From an uncultured Clostridia bacterium (lineage in GTDB: Bacteria; Bacillota; Clostridia; Christensenellales; UBA1242): a stretch of 60,952 bases of DNA. The notes below the pieces were generated by a model that saw only the letters and a program-made list of their open reading frames with translations, had not been told where the DNA came from and ran no database searches. Location of the stretch: positions 1 to 60,952 of the forward strand of contig CALWKF010000009.1 in NCBI GenBank assembly GCA_944381215.1, read 5' to 3'. Positions 22,021 to 32,000 of the stretch are shown piece after piece. Positions within the stretch are counted from its first letter, which is position 1, and each line of letters opens with the position of its first letter. The position numbers and the translations under genes were made by a program.

Positions 22021-23547
22021 ATGAAATATGATGTAAAACTATTGGAAAATGTCAAAAAGTTGATGCTTGTTCGCTTTCCGCGTTTTGCCTCTCAAATCTC
22101 TTCTGCAAAACTAGAATATAAGACAGATTTAAAATATCACACAGCAGCAACTGACGGGAAAAATATCTATTTTGACCCAGAATATTTTGCGAGCTTAAAT
22201 GACGATGATAAACTTTTTATCACAGCCCACGAATTTCTACATATAAAATTTGAGCACATGTTTAGAATGACTGATAAAAATGGACAAAAGCGAGATATAA
22301 GGCTATGGAATATAGCAACAGATGCCATAATAAATGCAAATTTAGAGAGGGACGGCTTTAAAATAAAAGAGGGTTATGTCAATATGCCCGAGGCCCTAAA
22401 TTATAGCGCCGAAGAATTTTATGAAAAACTTTTGGCAGAAAAACAAGAACAACAACAATCTGGAAACGGACAAAATCAAGGTCAAGACGCACAAAATAGT
22501 CAGGGCCAAAACACCAGCCAAAATAAAAATCAAAGCAGTGAGCGAAACAACAGCGAAATTACTGAGCGAAGCAAACAAGAAAGTCAAGCAAACCACGAAC
22601 AACAAAAAAGTCAAAGCGACCAGCAAAATACAAATACTTCTAAAAAAGATAAAGACTCTACCAAAACAGGCGATTTTTCCAAACTCATTCAAAAACAAAC
22701 TGGACAAAACATGGATAATAATACACAATTTGCTGATGACCATAGCTTGTGGGGAGAGAGTCCAGAGCAAGAAAATGAAGTTAAAAATGGTCAAGTAGGT
22801 AGTAAGCTAATCTCAAACGCTCAAAATAAAGAAATTGATGAAAAATTTGAATTTCAGCAAAATCGGGAAGAAAGACGCGAACTAGCAAAACGCAGTATAC
22901 AAAGTTTATGGAATCAGGAACTTAAAAAACTTGAGGATAGGAATATCGAACTTGGAGATATTGGGGAAGAAAAGCCGATTCTCGACTGGAAATTGTTGCT
23001 CAGACGCGAGGTCGAGAAGACGGATACTATTTGGTCACAACGCAAATCTATTGCCGAAAATAATTATGCGTACAGGCTCGAGGAAATAGACGAGGATGAT
23101 GAAGCGGAAACCGAAGTTATGATAGATGTCTCGGGCTCCGTGTCAAATGAAATGATTAGGTCCTTTTTAAGACAGTTAAAACCTATATTAAAAAATTCAA
23201 AACTTAAAGTTGGCTTTTTCGCAGATTTTGCTACAAAAGAATTCCAAGAGATTAAAAAAGATAGAGATATTAATAACCTAAAAATTTACAGGCCAGGTTA
23301 TGGCACTAATATGGATACAGCAGTTAGAACATTTTCAAAAAAGCCCGAGGTAAACAAAATTATATTTACTGACGGTTATCCAGGGCAGGAGCCGAAGCAG
23401 GACTTAAAAGACGTAAATGTAATTTGGCTTGTATACGAAAATAAAGACTTTCATCCATGTTGCGGTAAAGTCATCAATGTAAATTTAAAAGATTTTCAAG
23501 ATTTAAATGCAAAGAGAAAAACGGACGAATTAGAATTATCAAAATAA
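22021..23547 (+). CDS. Metallopeptidase-VWA protein, partner of the MoxR ATPase
   Basis: 508 residues after AAAAGGAGTCTGTT. Residues 1-140 form a zinc peptidase-like domain with HEFLHIKFEH near residue 70 and DIRLWNIATDAIIN further on, as in DUF2201 N-terminal domains. Residues 145-240 are a Gln/Asn/Ser/Lys linker of low complexity. Residues 365-500 are a VWA-like domain with the metal site DVSGS near 370 and FTDGYPG near 455. MoxR ATPases and VWA proteins with this build are found as gene pairs and may assemble into conflict or chaperone systems. It probably acts in the cytoplasm, as no signal peptide is seen. Confidence 0.82.
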   Translation: MKYDVKLLENVKKLMLVRFPRFASQISSAKLEYKTDLKYHTAATDGKNIYFDPEYFASLNDDDKLFITAHEFLHIKFEHMFRMTDKNGQKRDIRLWNIATDAIINANLERDGFKIKEGYVNMPEALNYSAEEFYEKLLAEKQEQQQSGNGQNQGQDAQNSQGQNTSQNKNQSSERNNSEITERSKQESQANHEQQKSQSDQQNTNTSKKDKDSTKTGDFSKLIQKQTGQNMDNNTQFADDHSLWGESPEQENEVKNGQVGSKLISNAQNKEIDEKFEFQQNREERRELAKRSIQSLWNQELKKLEDRNIELGDIGEEKPILDWKLLLRREVEKTDTIWSQRKSIAENNYAYRLEEIDEDDEAETEVMIDVSGSVSNEMIRSFLRQLKPILKNSKLKVGFFADFATKEFQEIKKDRDINNLKIYRPGYGTNMDTAVRTFSKKPEVNKIIFTDGYPGQEPKQDLKDVNVIWLVYENKDFHPCCGKVINVNLKDFQDLNAKRKTDELELSK

Positions 23548-23706
23548 ATTATATAAGCTTTTTTAAAATGCATGATTTTTTCAAGTTTGCAATAATACGA
23601 AATTATATTCATTTCAAGTTTACAAAAGCAGAATATATGTATATTTTATATTTGTTAAATTTATAAAAACACAGATTTCACAAAGCTCATCATGTAGTAT
23701 AGTTCT

Positions 23707-23744
23707 GCGCAAACGTTAATCGCGAACGTGGGCAAGAGTCAACC
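23707..23744 (+). repeat. att-like repeat, copy 4 (right border of the cargo island)
   Basis: GCGCAAACGTTAATCGCGAA and the following CGTGGGCAAGAGTCAACC match the end of copies 1 and 2. Only the distal 38 bp are kept, as expected for the core of an attachment site. Together with copy 3 it brackets 4.5 kb of cargo. Confidence 0.75.
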
Positions 23745-23779
23745 ACAAAATAATGCTTTATAATATTACAAAAACTTTA

Positions 23780-23806
23780 ATCGTGCAAATCCGCACGGTT
23801 TTTTTG
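23780..23806 (+). terminator. Terminator after the island
   Basis: CGTGC-AAATCC-GCACG hairpin followed by GTTTTTTT. Confidence 0.7.
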
Positions 23807-23961
23807 TATTCAAAGTCGGGGTAGAATATTAATATAGTTTTATTTTTTTATTTAATTGGTGGGGAAAATTTCAGAAAGTATAATATATATGATGTAGCAT
23901 AATTTTATAAAAAATATTTAATTTTTAAATACAAAAATTAATAATTTTTAGGTATTATGCA

Positions 23962-24007
23962 AGTACTATGCATAGTACTATGCAATTAAAAAACATTGCA
24001 TAGTACT
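23962..24007. repeat. AGTACTATGCA palindromic repeat, copy 1
   Basis: Arms AGTACTATGCAAT (23974-23986) and ATTGCATAGTACT (23995-24007) are a perfect 13-bp inverted repeat with an 8-nt loop; a further AGTACTATGCAT precedes it. A related element stands at 48396-48440 ahead of alaS. The rest of 23548-24186 is AT-rich without a gene. Confidence 0.75.
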
Positions 24008-24186
24008 ATTAAAATAGTGTAAAAACACGTAAAAAATGCGATTTTTTAAAAAATACAAGCAAAAATATGGTCGATTTTATAAATTTCTACACATTTTGAC
24101 AAAATGTATTTAAATGTTAAAAAATGTTGCTAAAAATCGATTATTGTGATAAACTAAATTTATAAAACTTTTTTTGGAGCGTGGTT

Positions 24187-26934
24187 GTGACAGAGTTATA
24201 TATTAGCCTAGGTTGCATTTTAATAATGCTTGGCTTTATCTTTGCATCATACAAATTGAGTAATAAAATAATGAGACTGGTATTAAAGATTGCGAGCCTT
24301 GTTTTGTTTGCATTCTATTTTTATTTTGTGTTCCAGCCTGACTTTATTGAGTCGGTTACAATCGGCGTAAACAATATTTTCTCCAATGCCGAACTCGCGT
24401 GGATAAACATACTCCGTTGGTTAAATAATGTCTGCGTGTTGGTTGCGATTCTCGCTCCGTGGTTTAAAGTTAAAACATTCGATAATATCCTTGCCTTTGT
24501 CGCTCCCGTTATATTTATTTTAGATGTTGTTTTTTACCGACTTCACTGCGAAGCTCTTTTAGGTGCGGACTTTGCCTTGACCGACACAAACGCAATTTTG
24601 TTTGCGATTGAAATTGGTATCATGGGTGCCTTTGCTGGATATTACTTGTTTAGAAAAATCAAGGACCGCGACTTTAATAACATCTGCAAGCAACTAGGCC
24701 TTATGGCGGGAATCTTGCCACTACTCATGCTTTCCGTGTTCCCGCAGAACTTCCTGTTTAACTTTTTAGGTGAAGTGGGCGAGGGTGTTGAGGACTTTAC
24801 ACTCGTGCACCGAATCTACATCTACCTTGCAGTGCTTTTCCCTGTAGCACTTACGTTTCTTTTTCGCAAGGCCGACGAGAGCATCCGTAGGTCCGTGCTT
24901 GTGTGGATCGCAATGGCAGGCTTTAATCAGTACTTCTTTACTTACACGTTTAACATGAGTCTGGGTGGCCTCCCGCTTCACTTGTGTAACACAGCAATCG
25001 TGCTCATAATGATTGCCTACATATTTAAGTGCAAGCCCGTGTTCTATTTTACGTACTTCGTAAACGTTATCGGCGCAATGTTTGCGATTCTGCTACCTAA
25101 TACCGCGACACCGATGACTGCAATTTCATCTTTGCACTTCTGGTTTAACCACTGGTACGCCTTTTTCGCCCCGATTCTGGGTATCACTCTTAAAATTTTC
25201 CCGCGCCCGAATTTCAAGATGATGCGTGGCGCAATCTATATATTCACAATCTACCTTGTCGCAATGGCAGTATTAAATGGCGTCATTAACGCAATGGGGT
25301 ACTCGGTCGATTACTTCTTCCTGTATGAAAACTTTATCGTAGGGAAGTTTGAGTTCCTCCGCCCGATAAAGGAGGGCTTTGTGTGGTCGTTTGCCGTGGG
25401 CGACGGTACCGCGCGGATTTTCTGGCTGTATGACATAATCGTGTGGGTGGCGTACGTCTTCATGATGTTTATTACGTGGCTCGTGTACTCGTATTGCTAC
25501 AAAATCAGCGACCACTACGCAGAACTCCGCGCGCTGTATAAAATCGACCTACTAGGCATCCGCGAATTAAAGAAAAAGATGAAAGGTCGCCCCATTACCG
25601 AACCAATCGACCTAAAAGGAGTAAATATGATTCAGTTTGAACATTTTAGCAAACGCTACGGAAATGCCAAAAACTATTCCGTGCACGACTTTAACCTAAC
25701 CGTAAATGACGGCGAAGTCTTTGGCTTTTTAGGGCACAACGGCTCGGGTAAAAGTACGACTATAAAGTCACTAGTCGGCATCCAGTCGATTACCGAAGGG
25801 CGAATACTCGTGTGTGGCTACGATATTGAGAAGCAACCGCTCGAGGCAAAGCGACTAATCGGCTACGTGTCCGATAACCACGCTGTCTACGAGCACCTAA
25901 CAGGGCGCGAGTATATAAACTACGTCGCCGACCTGTATGACGTCAGCGCCGAGGACCGTACCGCGCGCATGGATAGGTATGTCGAGATGTTCAACCTAAA
26001 AGACGCTATCGACCGCGAAATCAAAGGTTATTCGCATGGTATGAAGCAGAAGGTTATGGTCATTTCTTCATTGATTCACGACCCGAAGGTCTGGGTGCTG
26101 GACGAGCCACTAACTGGTCTTGACCCCACCAGCGCATACCAAATCAAGCAGTGCATGATCGAGCACGCAAGGCGCGGAAACATCGTGTTCTTCTCGAGCC
26201 ACGTCATCGAAGTCGTCGAGAAAGTGTGCGACCGCATTGCTATTATAAAGAAAGGCGAGTTGCAGGGTGTTTACAGCCTCAAAGAACTCAAAAAAGACAA
26301 CATTTCCTTAGAGGAGTTGTATCTAGGTAACATGGAAGGCACTACCACGACCGACATCGAGGTTAGTGGCGCAAAACTCCTAGACGCTAGCAAATCAGCC
26401 ACGCAAACCTCGGGGGACGAAACCGCCGAAACTTCCACCCAGCAACCAAACTCAGCCAACGAGTCAGTACAATCGAATTCGGTCAAAAACATGCAACAAC
26501 TCGACTCAACCGAAGACCTAACAGCACAACAGCCTAAATCAACCAAAAACTCGGCGCAACCAGTTTTGGCCGAAAACTCACAGCACCCCAACTCAACGAA
26601 AGCACAAACCGAACAAACTAACTTAGCCGAAGAATTAACACAAACAAACTCGACCAAAGAACAAACTCAACAAGCCAATTCGACTGAAGAAACCCCGCAA
26701 GCTGATTCAACCGAAGAACAAACAAAAAAGGCCGATTTAACCAAAGAACAAGCAAAAACGACTGGGCCGAACACAGAGGAAACGAAAGAAATTTCAAAAG
26801 CCGAACCCGACTCGGGAAACAAGCATTCCTTTATACAAAAAATCAAAATTCTAAAACTAAAAAAGGCAAAACCTGCCGAACGAAAAATAAAAATACCACC
26901 TAAAAAGACAAATTCACAAGATAAAGGGGAGTAG
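24187..26934 (+). CDS. Fusion of a YwaF-like membrane domain and an EcsA-type ABC ATPase
   Basis: 915 residues from GTG 24187 (TTTTTGGAGC seven bases upstream; an in-frame GTG at 24181 is too close to it). Residues 1-460 hold about a dozen hydrophobic segments and a stretch like YwaF/TP0381 proteins (GLPLHLCNTAIVL, HFWFNHWYAFF). From residue 481 an ABC ATPase follows: Walker A GHNGSGKSTT, signature YSHGMKQ, Walker B VWVLDEPLTGLD, H-loop SSH. The last 190 residues are a Gln/Thr/Ser/Glu-rich repetitive tail ending in a Lys-rich segment. The permease is the next gene. It most likely powers export or membrane remodelling, as EcsA-type ATPases do; the substrate is unknown. Confidence 0.85.
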   Translation: MTELYISLGCILIMLGFIFASYKLSNKIMRLVLKIASLVLFAFYFYFVFQPDFIESVTIGVNNIFSNAELAWINILRWLNNVCVLVAILAPWFKVKTFDNILAFVAPVIFILDVVFYRLHCEALLGADFALTDTNAILFAIEIGIMGAFAGYYLFRKIKDRDFNNICKQLGLMAGILPLLMLSVFPQNFLFNFLGEVGEGVEDFTLVHRIYIYLAVLFPVALTFLFRKADESIRRSVLVWIAMAGFNQYFFTYTFNMSLGGLPLHLCNTAIVLIMIAYIFKCKPVFYFTYFVNVIGAMFAILLPNTATPMTAISSLHFWFNHWYAFFAPILGITLKIFPRPNFKMMRGAIYIFTIYLVAMAVLNGVINAMGYSVDYFFLYENFIVGKFEFLRPIKEGFVWSFAVGDGTARIFWLYDIIVWVAYVFMMFITWLVYSYCYKISDHYAELRALYKIDLLGIRELKKKMKGRPITEPIDLKGVNMIQFEHFSKRYGNAKNYSVHDFNLTVNDGEVFGFLGHNGSGKSTTIKSLVGIQSITEGRILVCGYDIEKQPLEAKRLIGYVSDNHAVYEHLTGREYINYVADLYDVSAEDRTARMDRYVEMFNLKDAIDREIKGYSHGMKQKVMVISSLIHDPKVWVLDEPLTGLDPTSAYQIKQCMIEHARRGNIVFFSSHVIEVVEKVCDRIAIIKKGELQGVYSLKELKKDNISLEELYLGNMEGTTTTDIEVSGAKLLDASKSATQTSGDETAETSTQQPNSANESVQSNSVKNMQQLDSTEDLTAQQPKSTKNSAQPVLAENSQHPNSTKAQTEQTNLAEELTQTNSTKEQTQQANSTEETPQADSTEEQTKKADLTKEQAKTTGPNTEETKEISKAEPDSGNKHSFIQKIKILKLKKAKPAERKIKIPPKKTNSQDKGE
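25614..25629 (+). promoter_or_regulatory. Internal ribosome site and start for the ATPase part
   Basis: AAAAGGAG followed six bases later by an in-frame ATG at 25627, exactly where the ABC ATPase domain begins (MIQFEHFSKRYG). A separate ATPase of about 435 residues could be made from the same mRNA. Confidence 0.55.
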
Positions 26935-26936
26935 TA

Positions 26937-28562
26937 ATGCAAGCATATACGAGGATGCATGCCTTAGTTGCAATGCAGTTAACGAATCGTAAAAAGTTCA
27001 AGAAAATGAAAAGTAAACTACATGTGCTCGTTTACTTCCTTTTGCGTATTCTGTTGATTGCGGTAGTGACTCTCGTAGTCGGCGCAATAATGTATTTGTG
27101 TAACAACTTTTTCAGTATTGAAATCAACCAAAACCTGCTCCTATTCTTTATCGCATTCATGCAAATTATTTCAATATTCGGCTACACACACAGTCTTGTA
27201 GATAATTTATATTTGAGTAAAGACAACGCAATTTTACTGCAATTTCCCGCACGGCATAGCGAAATTTTTATCAGTAAAATGATAGTAAATTACATCGTCG
27301 AGTTTTCTAGAAATTTAACCTTTATTTTGCCTGTTTTAATCGCCTTTGGAATAATGGGGCGGACTCCAATCGACATCGGCTACTGGTTTGTAATCCCGCT
27401 ATTACTTATTGTTTTGCCTCTAATTCCGCTATTTTTGGGCGCGATTCTCAGTATCCCTTATATGTACATCCGTAGACTACTGAAATCAATTCCACTGCTA
27501 CAAACTTTTGTAGGGCTGGGACTCTTAGGCGTAATTGTTTATTTGGGTATTAGGATTTTACAACTTATCCCAGTGCCTCTGCGACTACTCGCACTGTATA
27601 CCGACTTTATCTCGTGGCTAAACGGCTTTATCGCCACCGTTGACAGCTACCTATACGGCTTCCAAAACATCGTCAACTGCCTGTTTCCTACGCGAACGGC
27701 ACTCGACTTCGTCATAACTATTGGTATAGGCGTCGTAATCGTGCTCCTCGCATACGTATTGGCAATGCCTCTATTTTTTAGAATCATCAGCCATTTCAGC
27801 GAGCGTTCAGTCGAAAAACGGCATGATAAGGTTAAGCCCACAAAACAGCGCACCGTGTTTGGCTCATACTTTTATAAGGAGTTAATCACAATCGTGCGCA
27901 CCCCAGGGAAGTTGTTTAGTTATCTCTCGGGTATAATCTCGTTCCCGTTCTTGCTGTGCGCGATAAACTACATCTTTACCGCAATCAACACGAGTAATAT
28001 CGGCCAGTCGCTAGTAATCGGCTTTAATATAATGATAGGCCTCGTGCTCGCCACCGCAAACAACTCGAGTATCGCCACAGCCATTAGTAACGAGGGGGCG
28101 GAGTTCGCAGTTTTAAAGACCGCACCGAGTAAAACATATAAAATCGTCTGGTCAAAAATCTGTGTACACTTCATTTTTAGCACGATTTCGATAATCGTGG
28201 GCTTTATTTGCCTAGGGGTCGTAACTGATTTGCCCGTCGCCGCAGTGTTCTGGTTGCTCCTTGTATTCCTATTAATTAATACGGGGCACATATTCTGGAG
28301 CATTCAGTTTGACCTATTAAATCCAAGGTTAAATGACGTCGCCCTAAAGGGTAGCGCGTATAACAATCCCAATGTCGGGAAAAGTATTCTAGCAGGGCTC
28401 CTCACGGCGACAGGCTTCTGCGCATTTGCCATATTCTTCATGCTCGATAGTTACTTGGGTGGCTGGGTAAAACTTATTATCGCCGCCGCAGTGTTCTTCG
28501 TGCTAAGATTGTTACTTTTAATGGCAAATCTAAAAGTCTACTTTAAACGAATCGAATTTTAG
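26937..28562 (+). CDS. ABC transporter permease (EcsB/ABC-2-like)
   Basis: 541 residues with about twelve hydrophobic segments and a charged cytoplasmic N-terminus. It begins two bases after the ATPase stop, with GGGGAGTAGTA as ribosome site. The central KRHDKVKPTKQ loop and the repeated pattern of paired helices fit permeases of EcsB or ABC-2 type. It would be the membrane partner of the upstream ATPase. Ecs systems affect secretion and intramembrane proteolysis in Bacillus, but no such specific role can be read from the sequence. Confidence 0.75.
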   Translation: MQAYTRMHALVAMQLTNRKKFKKMKSKLHVLVYFLLRILLIAVVTLVVGAIMYLCNNFFSIEINQNLLLFFIAFMQIISIFGYTHSLVDNLYLSKDNAILLQFPARHSEIFISKMIVNYIVEFSRNLTFILPVLIAFGIMGRTPIDIGYWFVIPLLLIVLPLIPLFLGAILSIPYMYIRRLLKSIPLLQTFVGLGLLGVIVYLGIRILQLIPVPLRLLALYTDFISWLNGFIATVDSYLYGFQNIVNCLFPTRTALDFVITIGIGVVIVLLAYVLAMPLFFRIISHFSERSVEKRHDKVKPTKQRTVFGSYFYKELITIVRTPGKLFSYLSGIISFPFLLCAINYIFTAINTSNIGQSLVIGFNIMIGLVLATANNSSIATAISNEGAEFAVLKTAPSKTYKIVWSKICVHFIFSTISIIVGFICLGVVTDLPVAAVFWLLLVFLLINTGHIFWSIQFDLLNPRLNDVALKGSAYNNPNVGKSILAGLLTATGFCAFAIFFMLDSYLGGWVKLIIAAAVFFVLRLLLLMANLKVYFKRIEF

Positions 28563-28571
28563 GAGAGAAAA

Positions 28572-29036
28572 ATGACTAAAAAAGCAATCGTCGCCATCGA
28601 GTTTGTCGTGTGCGTGCTGGCAATTGTCATAATCTCGGTTTTTGGACTCAACCCCGAAACGTGGCGAGATTTCGTGCCAGCAAGTAGCCTGACTATTACA
28701 AACGAATCGAATGCGCAAACTGGCATCACCGTAACTCGCGAAACCGTGAATGGTCGCGAAATCGTGTACGCGAAAATTCCACGAGGCATGCGCACATATC
28801 AAATTTATTGGGTAATTGGCCCAGAAAACGCCACAATACAGCAAATTTCCTTTACATCTGCCGAAATAAATGCTAATATTATTTCCGTGGATGATACAGG
28901 GCTTGTATCATTTTTGACTACTGGTACTCAAGGGGCGACTGTGGTGCTGTCTACCACCGATGGCACTAACAGACGCGCAACAATCGTTATCACCTTTGAT
29001 ATCGGTAGCGATGGCGGAGACATTCCATTACCATAA
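28572..29036 (+). CDS. Unknown single-span exported protein
   Basis: 154 residues, nine bases after the permease, with AGGAGAG as ribosome site. Residues 5-25 are a membrane helix or uncleaved signal (IVAIEFVVCVLAIVIISVFG); the rest is Thr/Ile-rich and beta-like, with QISFTSAEINANIISVDDTGLV resembling bacterial Ig-like (Big_2-type) domains. It ends in a Gly/Asp-rich tail. It probably sits on the outer face of the membrane with the transporter and the lipoprotein encoded next. Confidence 0.65.
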   Translation: MTKKAIVAIEFVVCVLAIVIISVFGLNPETWRDFVPASSLTITNESNAQTGITVTRETVNGREIVYAKIPRGMRTYQIYWVIGPENATIQQISFTSAEINANIISVDDTGLVSFLTTGTQGATVVLSTTDGTNRRATIVITFDIGSDGGDIPLP

Positions 29037-29059
29037 AAAATTTTTGGGGAGAAAAAGAA

Positions 29060-32000
29060 ATGAACAAAACAAACAGCATAGTAAAACCTACTATAATAGT
29101 CGCTTTTTCGGCAGTTTTGCTACTATGCGTATTTATGCTTGTCGCATGTGGCAAGCAAATTAGGGAGCTCCAGGTCGACCTTACTAATGTCGAAACAACC
29201 TATATCGTCGGCAGAGCGGACGCCTTGGACCTAACTAACTTAAAAGTAAACGTCATCTACGACGATGACTCCACCGAGGTCGTAGACACCACTTCTAGCG
29301 ACCTTACAATTGATACTAGTGCAGTTAATCTTAACACAGAGGGCACATACACTGTAAAACTTCAATTTAAGGGCGTAAATGCATCCTTTGATATCGATGT
29401 AATTGGGATGTTGAGAATTGACCGTAGCGCAATTCCTACTAGCGTCGCATACGGTTCCGAGCCCGACTGGTCTAACATCAGCGTCGAGTTTTACAACGAA
29501 ACCACAGGTGAATATGACGCAGTTAGCGAGGGTAACTACGTTATCGACACCTCGGACTACGATGGGCAAGAGGTGGGTACTCACACAATTACAGTTACAT
29601 ACCAGGACTACATCGTAGCCTTTACTGTAACAGTGCTCGAATCAAACTCTAACCCCGATGCGCCACTTATGGCAATCGACGGCGACACTTACGTGATTTT
29701 TAACAACCTTACATACACCCTTACAAGTGGCACAAATCACAAACTATACCTAGGCGACAACAGTGCGGAGGCAACCGAGGGCTTTACCTTGACACCTTCT
29801 AGCACTGGCGCAACTCTAAACATCTCTAAAAACGGCGACTACGTGCTACACTACACAAACAATAGTGGCATAGAGCGTGAACTAAACTTTAGGTCAATCG
29901 ACTACCTCAGCACCTTTGGTGCAGGCGAGGACTGGTCAATTTACCGCAACACCGTATCTCAATTAGGCACTCCTGACTCGGAATTTTTAAACCCAGAGGA
30001 GCAACCATACCTTGTGGGTACTGGTAGCCCATTCCACTTTGATTTAAGTATGATGAGTGCTGGTGCAAACGGCTCTAACGTTGTGGCTAGTGAGGACCTA
30101 CTCGTATATACATTCTACGTTCAGTCTGACGATACTTGGACCGAGATTACCGACACCTCAACTTTATTTACACTCGATGGCCAGGACTTCACATTTAAAA
30201 ACGGAAATGACGGCGCAAATCTAGGCAAAGTTTACAGAGTAGTTGTAGCGCCAAGGTACCAAAGCGACCGCACTCCTGCTGAATTCGTATTCACTCTAAA
30301 CGACGGTGTAAACGTGTTTACGAACGACGAACTTAGAGAAAAGTTTGCAGACCTCAACGTGCAAACTATCAACATCCACCGCATCATTGTGGTTACTCTA
30401 AACAAGGATGAGCAGTTTAACTCAGATGGCTCACTTGTAAACATTAGTATGACAAACGATAGAGTGTTAGACTCTACTGAAGCAGCGAGCGAGCAAAACT
30501 TGCTTACCACTACTCGTGATGAGTGGTTGGACCGCGATCTTTGGGTAATTTATAATACCGATGGCACATTACTACACAACTACACTGGCATACCTTATGT
30601 TAGATTTTCTGCCAACAAGGATGATGACAACTTAGTTATCAATGGTAACTACATGAACATTGACGGCGCAAAGCTACCTTTAATTAACCCAGCAGCAATT
30701 GAGGCATTGGGTGCAGAGCGTCGCGGTCAATCTACGTATTTAAATGGTGTAACTAATCCTTCTCCAAGCGATATGTACACTGTAAACTCTCAGGTTAACA
30801 TTTTTTCAACTGGCATTCAATCTTCAAATTATGCAAAAAACATTGCTAATGCGGAACAAGCCGTAAGAGATTACTCTGGTGAAGACTTAGCAGAAGATGC
30901 TAGTATGGAGAGTTTTAACCTTCTCGAGAGGAACAAAACAACATTCAACAATATCTCAATTGTTTCAAATGGTCAAGTACCGGGCGGTGACTTAAATAAC
31001 CCCGACAATGCTGAAATTGTTAAGCAGAAATCGGGTAGTCATAGCGCAATCAAGACCCAAAACGATTTAGTTACTAATAATGTAGTTATTCGTTATGCGT
31101 GCATTGGATTATATAGTTCAATGGCTGCAGTTGATATGGATGTAAACTACACTTATATTAGCGACACTTGGGCTAATGGTATTTACTACTACAATGGTGC
31201 CGTGCTAGATATGAGCGACACTTATGTAGGTGCTTCTGGTGGTACTGCTGTTTGGCTAGAAGACCAACACTATATGAATGGTGGAGTATTTGACCCATAT
31301 GTGATTTATGACAATTCTGTTGTTATTGACAACTACGTATCAGGTACAGAGCCTTGGTTTGTGGCTCAAAATGTGAGTACGATTGTTGCAGCAAAATTAA
31401 CCGAGATTCAACAAGCAATTCTCAATTTATCAAACAATGAAAAAGACTTTATAATTAAGAAAGAAAATGCATCAGGAGAGGAATTTGGGGTATTTAATTT
31501 TGCGTTAGTTATTGTAAATAAATACTCTATTCCAGATAATGTTTCATCTTCCACCTCTAATGACTATCCTAAATATAGTGCTCGTTATTGCTTTGACGGG
31601 CAAGTTATTAATCGTCCGTATAATATAGCAGATAGTGGCGACCCTCGTATTCAGGGCGGTTCGTTTGCTGGTGTATTGGATGAGTATGTGGGCACCGAGG
31701 CATTTTTAACCGAGGCTACTCTTCAGGGCAAAACCGTAGGTGGCGCATTGCAAGCAACAATAAAAAAGATGCAAGACGCTAGCGGTACTATTACCGAGGA
31801 GGAACAAACTGCTTTTAATAATGTGACAGGAAACACTCCAGGCTACGAAGTAGCAAAGGCAGTTTACGATGCTGTGCTTGCAAAGGCAAAGGGTACACCT
31901 GTCGAACTTAGCGAAATGGCTCAAGTTGCTTTCAAGTATATTAATGTCGATATAAGTATAACTAGCCCAGATTTCGAGGCAATCACTGATGCTGTTACAC

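Noticed and set aside
22396-22798. Frames of 125-132 codons on both strands within the VWA protein gene
   Set aside because: They are shadows of the low-complexity Gln/Asn/Lys linker.
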